Shown one piece after another: positions 55,141 to 64,000 of a stretch of 64,000 nucleotides of DNA. Source of the stretch: Octadecabacter arcticus 238 (lineage in GTDB: Bacteria; Pseudomonadota; Alphaproteobacteria; Rhodobacterales; Rhodobacteraceae); assembly GCF_000155735.2 (NCBI RefSeq), contig NC_020908.1:4401501-4465500 (forward strand), in the 5' to 3' direction. The first letter of the stretch is position 1, and the number at the start of each line of letters is the position of its first letter. The notes beneath the pieces are model-generated. The model was not told where the DNA came from, did no database searches, and was given only the letters and a program-made list of their open reading frames with translations. The position numbers and the translations under genes are program-made.

Positions 55141-56665
55141 GGCTGACCGCTCCCTCGTAGCACGCTTTGGCGATTGCGACCTTGTTCACGTCATCACCTG
55201 TTAATTCGGCTTTGATCCGGCCCCGGTCGAAGACCAACACCCGATGCGCAATCGCCTCCAGCTGGTCGAATTCGGAGGTGGCGCAAATCACCGCGCCGCC
55301 CTGCGCGCTAACTTCGGCCAAGCGGTTATAGATTTCCTGTCGCGCACCAACATCGATACCCTGCGTTGGCTCGTCCAGCAAAACCAGTTGCGGCTGTAGT
55401 TGCAGCCATTTGCCAAGCACCAGCTTTTGCTGGTTGCCCCCCGACAACTCCGATGCCACTTGCCTAGGATGATTGGCCTTGACCGCGAAATGTTTCAGCA
55501 GATCGGCGGTTTCCCGGAACAGTCTGTCGTGTCGCAGAAACACGCTGCGCCCCAATAACGGCAACATCGCGTTTTCCGTCAGCATAAGATCGGGTACGAT
55601 ACCCAGTCGTTGCCGGTCAGCAGGAATAAAAACAATGCGCGCCGTGATGGCCTCAGCCGGGCGCATTGTCGTGAGATCAAAATCACGCCCGTCCAGCGTC
55701 AAAGTGCCTGACTCTGCCCGCTCGGCACCCGCCAACAGCAACGGCACCGCATCGTGGCCAGCACCGATCAGACCCGTCAGGCCCAGAATCTCACCAGGCT
55801 GGACCGAAAGGGATACATCAACCAGCCGACGGCCCGTCAATTTGCTCACCCGCGCAATCGCTGGCGCTCTGACAAGCGTGGAAACCCGACGTTTCCCGGA
55901 AACAGCCCGACCGACGATGGCATGCACCAGCGTATCGCGGTCCGTCGTTGCCGTGTCGAAAACACCGATCACCTTACCATCGCGCAGAACAGTAGACCGG
56001 TCCGTTATTTCCAGCACTTCGTCGATATCATGGCTGACAAAGATGATCGCAACGCCGCTTTGCTTGAGCTGTCGAATAATCGTAAACAACGCGGCTACAT
56101 CTTTTTGTGGCAGAAACGGCGTCGGTTCATCCAGCACCAGTACCCCCCCAGCGCCATGGTCGCGGTGTTCGCGCACCCGATCGGCGGCCCGCACAATGGC
56201 AAGCTGCGCGCGCTCTACCGGCGACAGGTCGGCAACGGTCTGATCGGGCGACAGGTTCAGCTTGTATTCAGCGAACAGATCGCGCGCGCGATCCGCCTCG
56301 GCCCGCCAGTTGATCCGCCACGGGTTCAGCCGCTCGTGATCCCCCGCAATAAGATTTTCCAGCACGCTCGCCTCTGTCAGCAGGCCAAGGTTCTGATGCA
56401 CAAACGCCAGCCCATGCGCCTCGCTGCGCCCTAACGGCATCGGCAGCGCAACAGCGCGGCCATCAATCACCAACGCGCCACCATTGGGTGCATGAAAGCC
56501 TGAAAGCACCTTGATCATGGTCGATTTGCCCGACCCGTTGGTGCCCAACAGCCCATGCACTTCGCCCGGCATGATGCAAAGGTCGGCTGCATCAAGCGCG
56601 CAGACCCCGCCAAAGGTTTTGGTTACGCCCCGCACCTGTAGGCGCGGGGCGTCATTCGTCCTCAC
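55127..56665 (-). CDS. ABC transporter ATP-binding protein, RbsA type (two ATPase domains)
   Basis: 512 residues from GTG 56665, overlapping the binding-protein stop (GTGA). First domain: Walker A GTNGSGKST, Walker B VLVLDEPTPF, with a degenerate signature LSPVERAQ. Second domain: the usual modified A-loop GLIGAGHD and a full signature LSGGNQQK with LVLLDEPTQG. This is the normal sugar-type tandem arrangement. Confidence 0.9.
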   Translation of the reverse strand: MRTNDAPRLQVRGVTKTFGGVCALDAADLCIMPGEVHGLLGTNGSGKSTMIKVLSGFHAPNGGALVIDGRAVALPMPLGRSEAHGLAFVHQNLGLLTEASVLENLIAGDHERLNPWRINWRAEADRARDLFAEYKLNLSPDQTVADLSPVERAQLAIVRAADRVREHRDHGAGGVLVLDEPTPFLPQKDVAALFTIIRQLKQSGVAIIFVSHDIDEVLEITDRSTVLRDGKVIGVFDTATTDRDTLVHAIVGRAVSGKRRVSTLVRAPAIARVSKLTGRRLVDVSLSVQPGEILGLTGLIGAGHDAVPLLLAGAERAESGTLTLDGRDFDLTTMRPAEAITARIVFIPADRQRLGIVPDLMLTENAMLPLLGRSVFLRHDRLFRETADLLKHFAVKANHPRQVASELSGGNQQKLVLGKWLQLQPQLVLLDEPTQGIDVGARQEIYNRLAEVSAQGGAVICATSEFDQLEAIAHRVLVFDRGRIKAELTGDDVNKVAIAKACYEGAVSHAAA

Positions 56666-57768
56666 TCGTCCAACATCCAAAGCGTGCGGTAACCCTGCAC
56701 ATAAGCATCGCCGTATCCCATCGCCGGATCTGCAGGTTCGCCGACTTCGGCAATGTTTTCTGACGTAAATACCCGCAAGGGCACCTTGCTGTCGGTAATC
56801 GGCGCGAAACCGCACAATAGACGCATTTCGGCGTCCAGCATTGCATGCGCAATCCAATCAAGGTTCTCTCCAATGTCCATTTCCACCGTACCTTCGCGGA
56901 TCAGGTCGAGCACAAAGGGCGTACCGTTGAAAGTGACCACCTTGACGCTGTCGCGTTTGCCTGCAATTGCGATGGCAGGTGTTACAAAGGTCGACATGCT
57001 ATCGTAGATCGGGATGACATAGTTGATCCCCGCATCTGCTTGCAGTCTGCCCTGTACCGTCGGCTGTATTTTGGTTGCCCAATCCACAATCGGCACATTG
57101 ACGATATCAAATTTACAGTCCGGGCAATTTTCCGCGAAGGCTTCTGTCAAACCGTCGGTCAGGCTGTCAGTCGAAAGCGCCTCGTTTGAAACCAAGATGA
57201 GGGCGTTCACCTTCCCACCGGTCTGCGCAATGGTCCAGTCTGCCATTAGCTTACCCGCTTGCTTGTAGTCGATGGCGGTATTGCCGTCCACGCCCGCGGG
57301 TGCCGCCAGTTCAAGTCCGGTCAGGTGAGAGCTGACAACCTTCAACCCCTTGCCCTGCGCCGCTTTGACCTGTGGTTCAAAGAACCGCGGATCTGCTCCA
57401 GCCAGTAGGGAAATTAAACCAAACCCATTGTTCCCGGCATATTCCATGCCTTGAATCCACTGGGTTGGATTGCCTTGATTCTCCCATTGCTCATGCTTGA
57501 ACCCAAGCGTTTCAGCTAGCTTGCTCTTTAGATCGGCAATGGTCTTGATGAATGGAATGGCACTGGAAGCGGGGATCGTCAGGATCGACTGGCCCGCCAT
57601 GCAGGTCTTTGCATCAAAGGGCTCTCCGGGTGCCACGAAATCAGGGATGCCGGAATAGGTGTCGATATTGGCCTGTGCGTTTGCCACGCCGTCTTGCGCC
57701 AGTGCGGGCATCGCTGTCGCAAGCAACACTGCCGACATCATCGCGGTAGTTTTTAGGGTCCGTCTCAT
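56662..57768 (-). CDS. Periplasmic substrate-binding protein, ribose type
   Basis: 368 residues from MRRTLKTTAMMSAVLLATAMPALAQ... (57768), a clear signal peptide cleaved after ALAQ. A type I periplasmic-binding fold follows (ISLLAGADPRFFEPQVKAAQ, PIYDSMSTFVTPAIAIAGK). Longer than RbsB (about 300). It overlaps the ATPase gene and follows hyuB by 55 bp. Ligand unknown; the operon suggests a hydantoin-like compound. Confidence 0.87.
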   Translation of the reverse strand: MRRTLKTTAMMSAVLLATAMPALAQDGVANAQANIDTYSGIPDFVAPGEPFDAKTCMAGQSILTIPASSAIPFIKTIADLKSKLAETLGFKHEQWENQGNPTQWIQGMEYAGNNGFGLISLLAGADPRFFEPQVKAAQGKGLKVVSSHLTGLELAAPAGVDGNTAIDYKQAGKLMADWTIAQTGGKVNALILVSNEALSTDSLTDGLTEAFAENCPDCKFDIVNVPIVDWATKIQPTVQGRLQADAGINYVIPIYDSMSTFVTPAIAIAGKRDSVKVVTFNGTPFVLDLIREGTVEMDIGENLDWIAHAMLDAEMRLLCGFAPITDSKVPLRVFTSENIAEVGEPADPAMGYGDAYVQGYRTLWMLDE

Positions 57769-57823
57769 GTTCGTTTCTCCGAAATTGTTGGTTATGGTTT
57801 GGTCCTGCCCAACGCGCCCGCTT

Positions 57824-59584
57824 CTAACTGGCGGCGCGCAATTTTTCTGTGGCTTCATTATCCACCGTGGTTCCGTCGCGGATCACCACGCCGTATTTGC
57901 TCTTTGCGGCCTGATCGTCTATCAACCCGTCCAGAACATCATCCAGAACGGCCTGCGGTGAGCGCAGCATCGGGTTGCCATACCCGCCGCCACATGGGCC
58001 ATAGGCGGTGATGCGGTCACCCTTCTTCAACTGGCGATAGGGAATTTTGGAGGGCAGCGCCTCGACCTTGCCGTTGGCGCGGATCAGATCGACATTGGCG
58101 GGTGATCCGTCCGACCCCCCAGCAAAGCCCCAGGGGTTGAACCGCTGGCCATCCCCTTCGACAGACACGGCACCGTCCTCAAGCAGTTCAAACGAACGGA
58201 TTGATCCGATGCCGCCGCGCCATTGGCCCGGTCCGGCAACTTTCTCGCGCAGTTCGTAATTTAGGACCCGCAGTGGCAGATGGCTTTCGATATCCTCGAC
58301 TGGATTGTTGCGGGTGTTGGCATAAAGCGTATCGACTGCGTCCATCCCGTCCTTGCCGTAGCGACCGCCATAGGCACCTTCCATGATTTCCATATGAACC
58401 CAGGGACCGGCATTTGTGGTTCCAGAAAACGCCATGACTCGCAGGTTGCCGATGCCCGCACTAACCTGTTGCGGCACGGCAGGTGCTATAGCCTTCATCA
58501 CCGTGTCGGCCAAGGCATTACCGGGACAGAACCGTGCAATGACAGGTGCCGGAAAAACCGGATTGGCCAGACATCCCTTGGGGGCGAAAATCGTGATCGG
58601 GCGGGTCAAACCTGAATTCTGTGGGATCGTCCCGAAACTGTCACTGTCCAGCAGAATCGAGCGCAACGTCAGCCAGACAGCGCAATCCACAGTCCCGACT
58701 AGTGGCATGTTGATGGGCTTGTTGGGCGTCTGCGGGGCTGTACCCGTCAGATCGACATGCATATCGGACCCCTTGACAGTCAATGTCACTTCTATCGGAA
58801 GCTCCTTGAGGGCCGGATCATCGCTATCAAGATAACCGTCGATATACGTGCGGGCGTTGTATTTGCCGTCAGGGATCGCGGCAATCGCGCTGCGCATCAT
58901 CTTTTCGGAATAATCCAGCAGGTCCTCATAGGCACCTGTGACCGTTTCCAGACCGTATTGGTCCAACAGAGCGCTGTAGCGGTCCGCACCAATCCGCGCG
59001 GCGGCGACCTGCGCTTCCATGTCACCAACAACCAGATCGGCAATGCGGATATTACTGCGCAGGATTTGCCAGACCGGCTCCACCTTCCTGCCTGCATCAT
59101 AGACCCGCACGGCTTTGAATTGCAGCCCCTCGGCATAGCAATCCACCGCATCTACGATCCCGCAACTGCCCGGCGTCAGCGCGCCGATGTCTAGATGGTG
59201 TGCCGTGGTGACGGAAAATCCCGCGAGGACATTGCGGTAGAATATTGGCACGATGAACCCAACATCCGGTCCGTGGGACGCGCCGCCGTAGGCATCATTG
59301 TGCATAAACACATCACCCGGCCTGATCGTATCACCGCGACCGGCCAGTTCGCGTAAAACACCCTCGATATAGCCCGGTATCGGCCCCGATTGTAGCGGCG
59401 TTGACATGGTACATTCACACAACTGCCGCCCCGTGGCGTCGGTCAGCGCCGTGCCAAAATCTTCGGACTCGCGGATGATGCTGGAATAGCTCATCCGCAT
59501 CAGCTTGTGACCCATCTCGATAGCGATGTTTTCAAGTGCGCCGTGGATTACAGCGGCAAGGAAAGGATCAATTCTAGTCTGCAT
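57824..59584 (-). CDS. hyuB: N-methylhydantoinase / hydantoinase subunit B
   Basis: 586 residues of the HyuB/5-oxoprolinase-beta family. Family landmarks are GHKLMRMSYSSIIRESEDFG, FMHNDAYGGASHGPD, VTTAHHLDIG, PGQWRGGIGS and GPCGGGYGNP. With HyuA it hydrolyses hydantoin-type rings using ATP. It is one base from the end of hyuA and surely co-translated. Intact. Confidence 0.92.
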   Translation of the reverse strand: MQTRIDPFLAAVIHGALENIAIEMGHKLMRMSYSSIIRESEDFGTALTDATGRQLCECTMSTPLQSGPIPGYIEGVLRELAGRGDTIRPGDVFMHNDAYGGASHGPDVGFIVPIFYRNVLAGFSVTTAHHLDIGALTPGSCGIVDAVDCYAEGLQFKAVRVYDAGRKVEPVWQILRSNIRIADLVVGDMEAQVAAARIGADRYSALLDQYGLETVTGAYEDLLDYSEKMMRSAIAAIPDGKYNARTYIDGYLDSDDPALKELPIEVTLTVKGSDMHVDLTGTAPQTPNKPINMPLVGTVDCAVWLTLRSILLDSDSFGTIPQNSGLTRPITIFAPKGCLANPVFPAPVIARFCPGNALADTVMKAIAPAVPQQVSAGIGNLRVMAFSGTTNAGPWVHMEIMEGAYGGRYGKDGMDAVDTLYANTRNNPVEDIESHLPLRVLNYELREKVAGPGQWRGGIGSIRSFELLEDGAVSVEGDGQRFNPWGFAGGSDGSPANVDLIRANGKVEALPSKIPYRQLKKGDRITAYGPCGGGYGNPMLRSPQAVLDDVLDGLIDDQAAKSKYGVVIRDGTTVDNEATEKLRAAS

Positions 59585-59585
59585 C

Positions 59586-61655
59586 TTATGCCTCCTCGCG
59601 GGTCATTAGAACATTGGCAAACTTATCGACATGAAACCGCCAGCCGGGGGGCACAACTGTGGTGCTGTCGGTCTGAAGCAGGATCGCGGGGCCGTCCATA
59701 CAGTGCCCCACCGGGAATGACGCCCGGTCATAATAGGGGGTGTCAAATGTCTGCAATTCTTCTGCAATACGGAAGACACAGCGCCTCTGACCCACCGGTG
59801 TGGCGTCGCCCGTTACCGAGATTTCGGGCGGGGTGCCCAGCTTGTCCACTTCACCCAGACCGCGCACTTTGATGGTCACAATCTCGATCGGACTTGCTTC
59901 AAAAGCATGACCATATTCGGCGCGGTGGCGGTCATGAAAATCCTGCCAGACCTGTTCCAGCGCGGCGTCGTCCAATACCCCGTCGGGCATGTCGATCTTA
60001 AGCTCGTAGCCCTGCCCAACATATCGCAAATCACCTTCGCGCAACATCCGTCTTTTGGTATCCGGCACGCCGTCACGGTCAAAGATGCCGTTCAACTCGG
60101 CCTCCATGTTGTCAAAAAGCCCGGTCAGGCGCGCATGATCAACCGCGCCCTTGACGGCAAACGCAGTGCGCAGCGCGTGATATTCAAGGTCCGCTGTCAA
60201 CAACCCCATTGCCGAAGTGATGCCGGGATGCGGCGGGATCAACACACGGCGCACGCCCAGCATGCCTGCCACTTCGGCGGCATGCAGCGGACCTGCCCCG
60301 CCAAACCCGCTGAGCGTGAAATCGCGCGGATCGATACCCTTTTGCACCGTGCGCGACCTGATGGCGTTGGCCATATTGGAATTCAGCACCGTCAGCGCGC
60401 CTTCGGCCGTTTCTTCCGGTGTGCGACCCAGTTGATCGGCAAGCGTCGTGATCACCCGACGCGCGGCTTCCACATCCAGCTTCATATCGCCACCAAGAAA
60501 ATTCTCGGCCGCCAGGCGCCCCAGCAAGAGGTTGGCATCAGTCACGGTAGGCCTTTCACCACCTTTTCCATAGGCGGCAGGTCCCGGATCAGCGCCCGCA
60601 CTTTCCGGACCGACCCGGAACGCACCCCCGCGATCCACATGGGCAATGGATCCGCCCCCGGCGCCGATAGTGTGAATGTCAATCATCGGCAACATCACCG
60701 GAAAACCGGCAATCGATGCACTTCGCGCATCCGCTTCGGTCAACCGTCCGTCCATAACGATACCGATATCCGCACTGGTCCCGCCGATATCGAGAGTAAT
60801 CAGCCTGTTCGCGCCGATATGACTGCCAACCCATGCCCCGCCACGCACCCCTGCAACCAACCCCGACAATAGGGTGGAGGCGGGTTTTTGCGCAATCATC
60901 TCCGGTGTCGCCACACCTCCCGACGACGTCATCACACGGAGTTCACCCTTGAGGCCCTGCGCGGTCAGCTCTTCTTGTAGCTGCGTGATATAGCGACGCA
61001 CTTTGGGTCCGATAAAGGCCGACATCGCACCGGTGGTGAAGCGCTCGAATTCGCGAAACTGCGGGGCGACATCGGACGATGTGGTTACGAAGACGTCCGG
61101 CATTTCCTCGCGCAGGATCTGGGCAGCGCGCTGTTCATGAGCCGGATTGACGTAAGAGAATAGGAAACCCACCAGCACCGCCTCGACGCCTTGTTCCAAC
61201 AGCGTTCGCGCCGCGCTGCGCAGAGCGGCTTCATCCAGCGGGATCAGTTCCTGACCTGCCGCGTCCAGTCTGCCTGCAACAGTCTGCCTGTGGCGGCGCC
61301 GGATCAGCGGGCGGTTCTGCCAAGGCAGATCCTGCATGATCGAGTAGTGCTGCGGTCGCTGGTGGCGACCGATGTGCAGCACATCGCGAAAGCCTGCATT
61401 GGTGATCATGCCTGTGACGGCGCCGTCATGTTCCAGCATCGCGTTGGTTCCGACGGTTGTGCCATGAAACAACGAATCAATATCAGCCATTCTGATCCCG
61501 GCCTTCTCGCAGATTGCCTTGAGTCCGTTCACCACACCAATCGCTGGGTTTGCAGGGGTGGAGGACGTCTTGTGAATTGTCAGTTCCTGCTTTTCCAGAT
61601 CGGCCAGAACAAAGTCCGTAAAAGTCCCGCCAACGTCCACGCCCAGCACGATCAT
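59586..61655 (-). CDS. hyuA: N-methylhydantoinase / hydantoinase subunit A (ATP-dependent)
   Basis: 689 residues. ATP-grasping phosphate motif GVDVGGTFTDFVLAD at the start and a second LDIGGTSADIG in the middle, with SGGVATPE and GFGGAGPLHA later: the acetokinase/ASKHA-like pattern of HyuA and 5-oxoprolinase. Ribosome site GGGAGAGA. First gene of the minus-strand operon, divergent from marR. It could open N-methylhydantoin, hydantoin or 5-oxoproline-like rings; the following M20 hydrolase favours a hydantoin. Confidence 0.93.
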   Translation of the reverse strand: MIVLGVDVGGTFTDFVLADLEKQELTIHKTSSTPANPAIGVVNGLKAICEKAGIRMADIDSLFHGTTVGTNAMLEHDGAVTGMITNAGFRDVLHIGRHQRPQHYSIMQDLPWQNRPLIRRRHRQTVAGRLDAAGQELIPLDEAALRSAARTLLEQGVEAVLVGFLFSYVNPAHEQRAAQILREEMPDVFVTTSSDVAPQFREFERFTTGAMSAFIGPKVRRYITQLQEELTAQGLKGELRVMTSSGGVATPEMIAQKPASTLLSGLVAGVRGGAWVGSHIGANRLITLDIGGTSADIGIVMDGRLTEADARSASIAGFPVMLPMIDIHTIGAGGGSIAHVDRGGAFRVGPESAGADPGPAAYGKGGERPTVTDANLLLGRLAAENFLGGDMKLDVEAARRVITTLADQLGRTPEETAEGALTVLNSNMANAIRSRTVQKGIDPRDFTLSGFGGAGPLHAAEVAGMLGVRRVLIPPHPGITSAMGLLTADLEYHALRTAFAVKGAVDHARLTGLFDNMEAELNGIFDRDGVPDTKRRMLREGDLRYVGQGYELKIDMPDGVLDDAALEQVWQDFHDRHRAEYGHAFEASPIEIVTIKVRGLGEVDKLGTPPEISVTGDATPVGQRRCVFRIAEELQTFDTPYYDRASFPVGHCMDGPAILLQTDSTTVVPPGWRFHVDKFANVLMTREEA

Positions 61656-61766
61656 TCTGTCTCTCCCTCTTCACGTTACGATGAGATTGATCCAAATGGA
61701 TGTATCTTGCAAGAAAAATCCTGTACCAATGGTCAACAGGATCGCAATCGCATAAGAAATGACCCT

Positions 61767-62276
61767 ATGAGTAAACAAGAAAAACTGGACGCCATATTTC
61801 AGTCCGACCTGCGGTACCTGATGCTAGTAAGTTACATCGTGCTGGGCAACAACGCGGTGACCAACCGGTATATTGAGCGAACCTATCAGATGCCTGTTCA
61901 TGCGTGGTCCACGCTGTTTTCTGTCGTGATGTTCCCAGGCATTCGCGCCAAGGAGATCAAAGCGCTGTTCCCGCGCCCCCAAAACACGATCAGCCGCGCA
62001 GCATCGCTTCTGGAGGCACGCGGGCTGATCGAGCAGCGCATCTCGGCCACAGACGGGCGTGAGAAAAAGATGTTTGCAACGCCAGAGGGCGAGGATGTGT
62101 TGGCCAAGATTCGAGCCACGTCGGTGTTGCGGCAGGAAGAACTGTTCGCCCCTCTTTCAAAGCAGGAGCGCGAGACGTTCTTTGACCTTGCCCGCAAGAT
62201 CGCCACCGGCTCCGGCTCCGGCCTGCTACACACCACTACTATGAAGCCCGCTACACATGTTACTCAGGAGATCTGA
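61767..62276 (+). CDS. MarR-family regulator
   Basis: 169 residues from ATG 61767. Winged-helix region: FPGIRAKEIKALFPRPQNTI, SRAASLLEARGLIEQRISAT and GREKKMFATPEG. The gene is divergent from hyuA with 111 bp between starts, and followed by a cupin gene after 1 bp. It is the likely local repressor of the hydantoin cluster, with the intergenic gap as operator (inference). Confidence 0.85.
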   Translation: MSKQEKLDAIFQSDLRYLMLVSYIVLGNNAVTNRYIERTYQMPVHAWSTLFSVVMFPGIRAKEIKALFPRPQNTISRAASLLEARGLIEQRISATDGREKKMFATPEGEDVLAKIRATSVLRQEELFAPLSKQERETFFDLARKIATGSGSGLLHTTTMKPATHVTQEI

Positions 62277-62277
62277 G

Positions 62278-62610
62278 ATGCAATTGCCTGCCACGCCGTT
62301 CACCTGCCTTGACTGGGATGCCGTAACACCGCAGGAATATCCCGGCACCACCGGAACATCATACTGGCGCTGCTTTGACTCGGGCGATTTGCGGGTCCGC
62401 GTTGTTGATTATGGGCCTGATTTCCTGGCGGATCACTGGTGTGACCGTGGCCATGTCCTGCATGTGATCTCGGGGGAACTGGTGGTTGAACTGGCTGACG
62501 GCCGCGAAGTGCCGATGAAATCCGGCAACAGCTTTTGCGTGTCTAATAATGGTGATTCCGCGCACCGCGTGCGCACGACACAGGGCTGTCAGGTGTTTAT
62601 CGTGGACTGA
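62278..62610 (+). CDS. Small cupin, DHCW motif type
   Basis: 110 residues from ATG 62278 with GAGATCTG upstream. The single cupin domain contains ADHWCDRGHVLHVISGELVV, the DHCW-type metal site written here as DHWC. The later SFCVSNNGDSAHRVRT supplies the second His. It is coupled to marR. Its role is unknown; it may process a ring-opened product or act as a binding partner. Confidence 0.8.
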   Translation: MQLPATPFTCLDWDAVTPQEYPGTTGTSYWRCFDSGDLRVRVVDYGPDFLADHWCDRGHVLHVISGELVVELADGREVPMKSGNSFCVSNNGDSAHRVRTTQGCQVFIVD

Positions 62611-62655
62611 CACACTGGTGTGTCTGGGAAGCATGCATTATTGTGGGGGGGGTAG

Positions 62656-63984
<1,329 letters not shown>

Positions 63985-64000
63985 TGAAGAGGTCGGAACG

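Overview
The window looks like an alphaproteobacterial chromosome of the Rhodobacterales (Roseobacter group). The evidence is the cell-cycle GANTC methyltransferase CcrM, the redox two-component cluster RegA-SenC-RegB, the hemD/mitofilin-like/hemY block, a DUF1403-ScpB pair and several small proteins typical of the family. The very high insertion-sequence load and many freshly broken genes resemble IS-rich polar roseobacters such as Octadecabacter. That genus guess is inference.

Layout. 1-7.8 kb: mostly ordinary chromosome (alkB relative killed by a TGA, galE, ccrM, rnhB, small secreted proteins, a membrane-anchored winged-helix regulator, tRNA-Arg, a LacI regulator). 8-10.5 kb: a complete IS21-type element that cut off a small gene. 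10.5-14.9 kb: a cassette of three Sel1-repeat proteins and a lipoprotein, with an internally amplified middle gene, bracketed by an imperfect 115-bp direct repeat. 15.1-24 kb: tRNA-Thr with a duplicated 5' half, the haem block, tsaD-gpsA-yciI-EVE, and a DUF1761 gene hit by an IS630 element. 24.3-36 kb: accessory region with a broken ISNCY, a DUF2333 gene with an amber codon, an OLD-like ATPase, a Fic gene followed by a truncated OLD-like ATPase gene, and a DUF4143 ATPase, among IS debris. 36-43.4 kb: ScpB with a truncated DUF1403 gene, an IS3, and two metabolic genes (a BASS-type transporter and an acyl-CoA ligase) each split by the same IS200/IS605-type element, then an IS1595 element. 43.4-50.4 kb: relics, then ahcY, an HD hydrolase, a LysR regulator and the RegA-SenC-RegB cluster. 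50.4-52.9 kb: IS graveyard. 52.9-62.6 kb: an intact catabolic cluster with ATP-dependent N-methylhydantoinase subunits HyuA/HyuB, a ribose-type ABC importer and an M20 N-carbamoyl-amino-acid hydrolase, with a divergent MarR regulator and a cupin. 62.7-64 kb: IS21 and IS6 fragments.

How the genes work together. The 53-62 kb operon reads as an uptake-and-degradation route: import of a hydantoin-like compound, ATP-dependent ring opening by HyuAB, then removal of the carbamoyl group by the M20 enzyme. RegB/RegA with SenC form the redox-response unit. The Fic/OLD/DUF4143 genes look like remains of a defence or toxin island. The main themes are IS-driven decay, with interrupted reading frames that can be rebuilt exactly, single-base nonsense mutations in otherwise intact genes, and recent repeat amplification.
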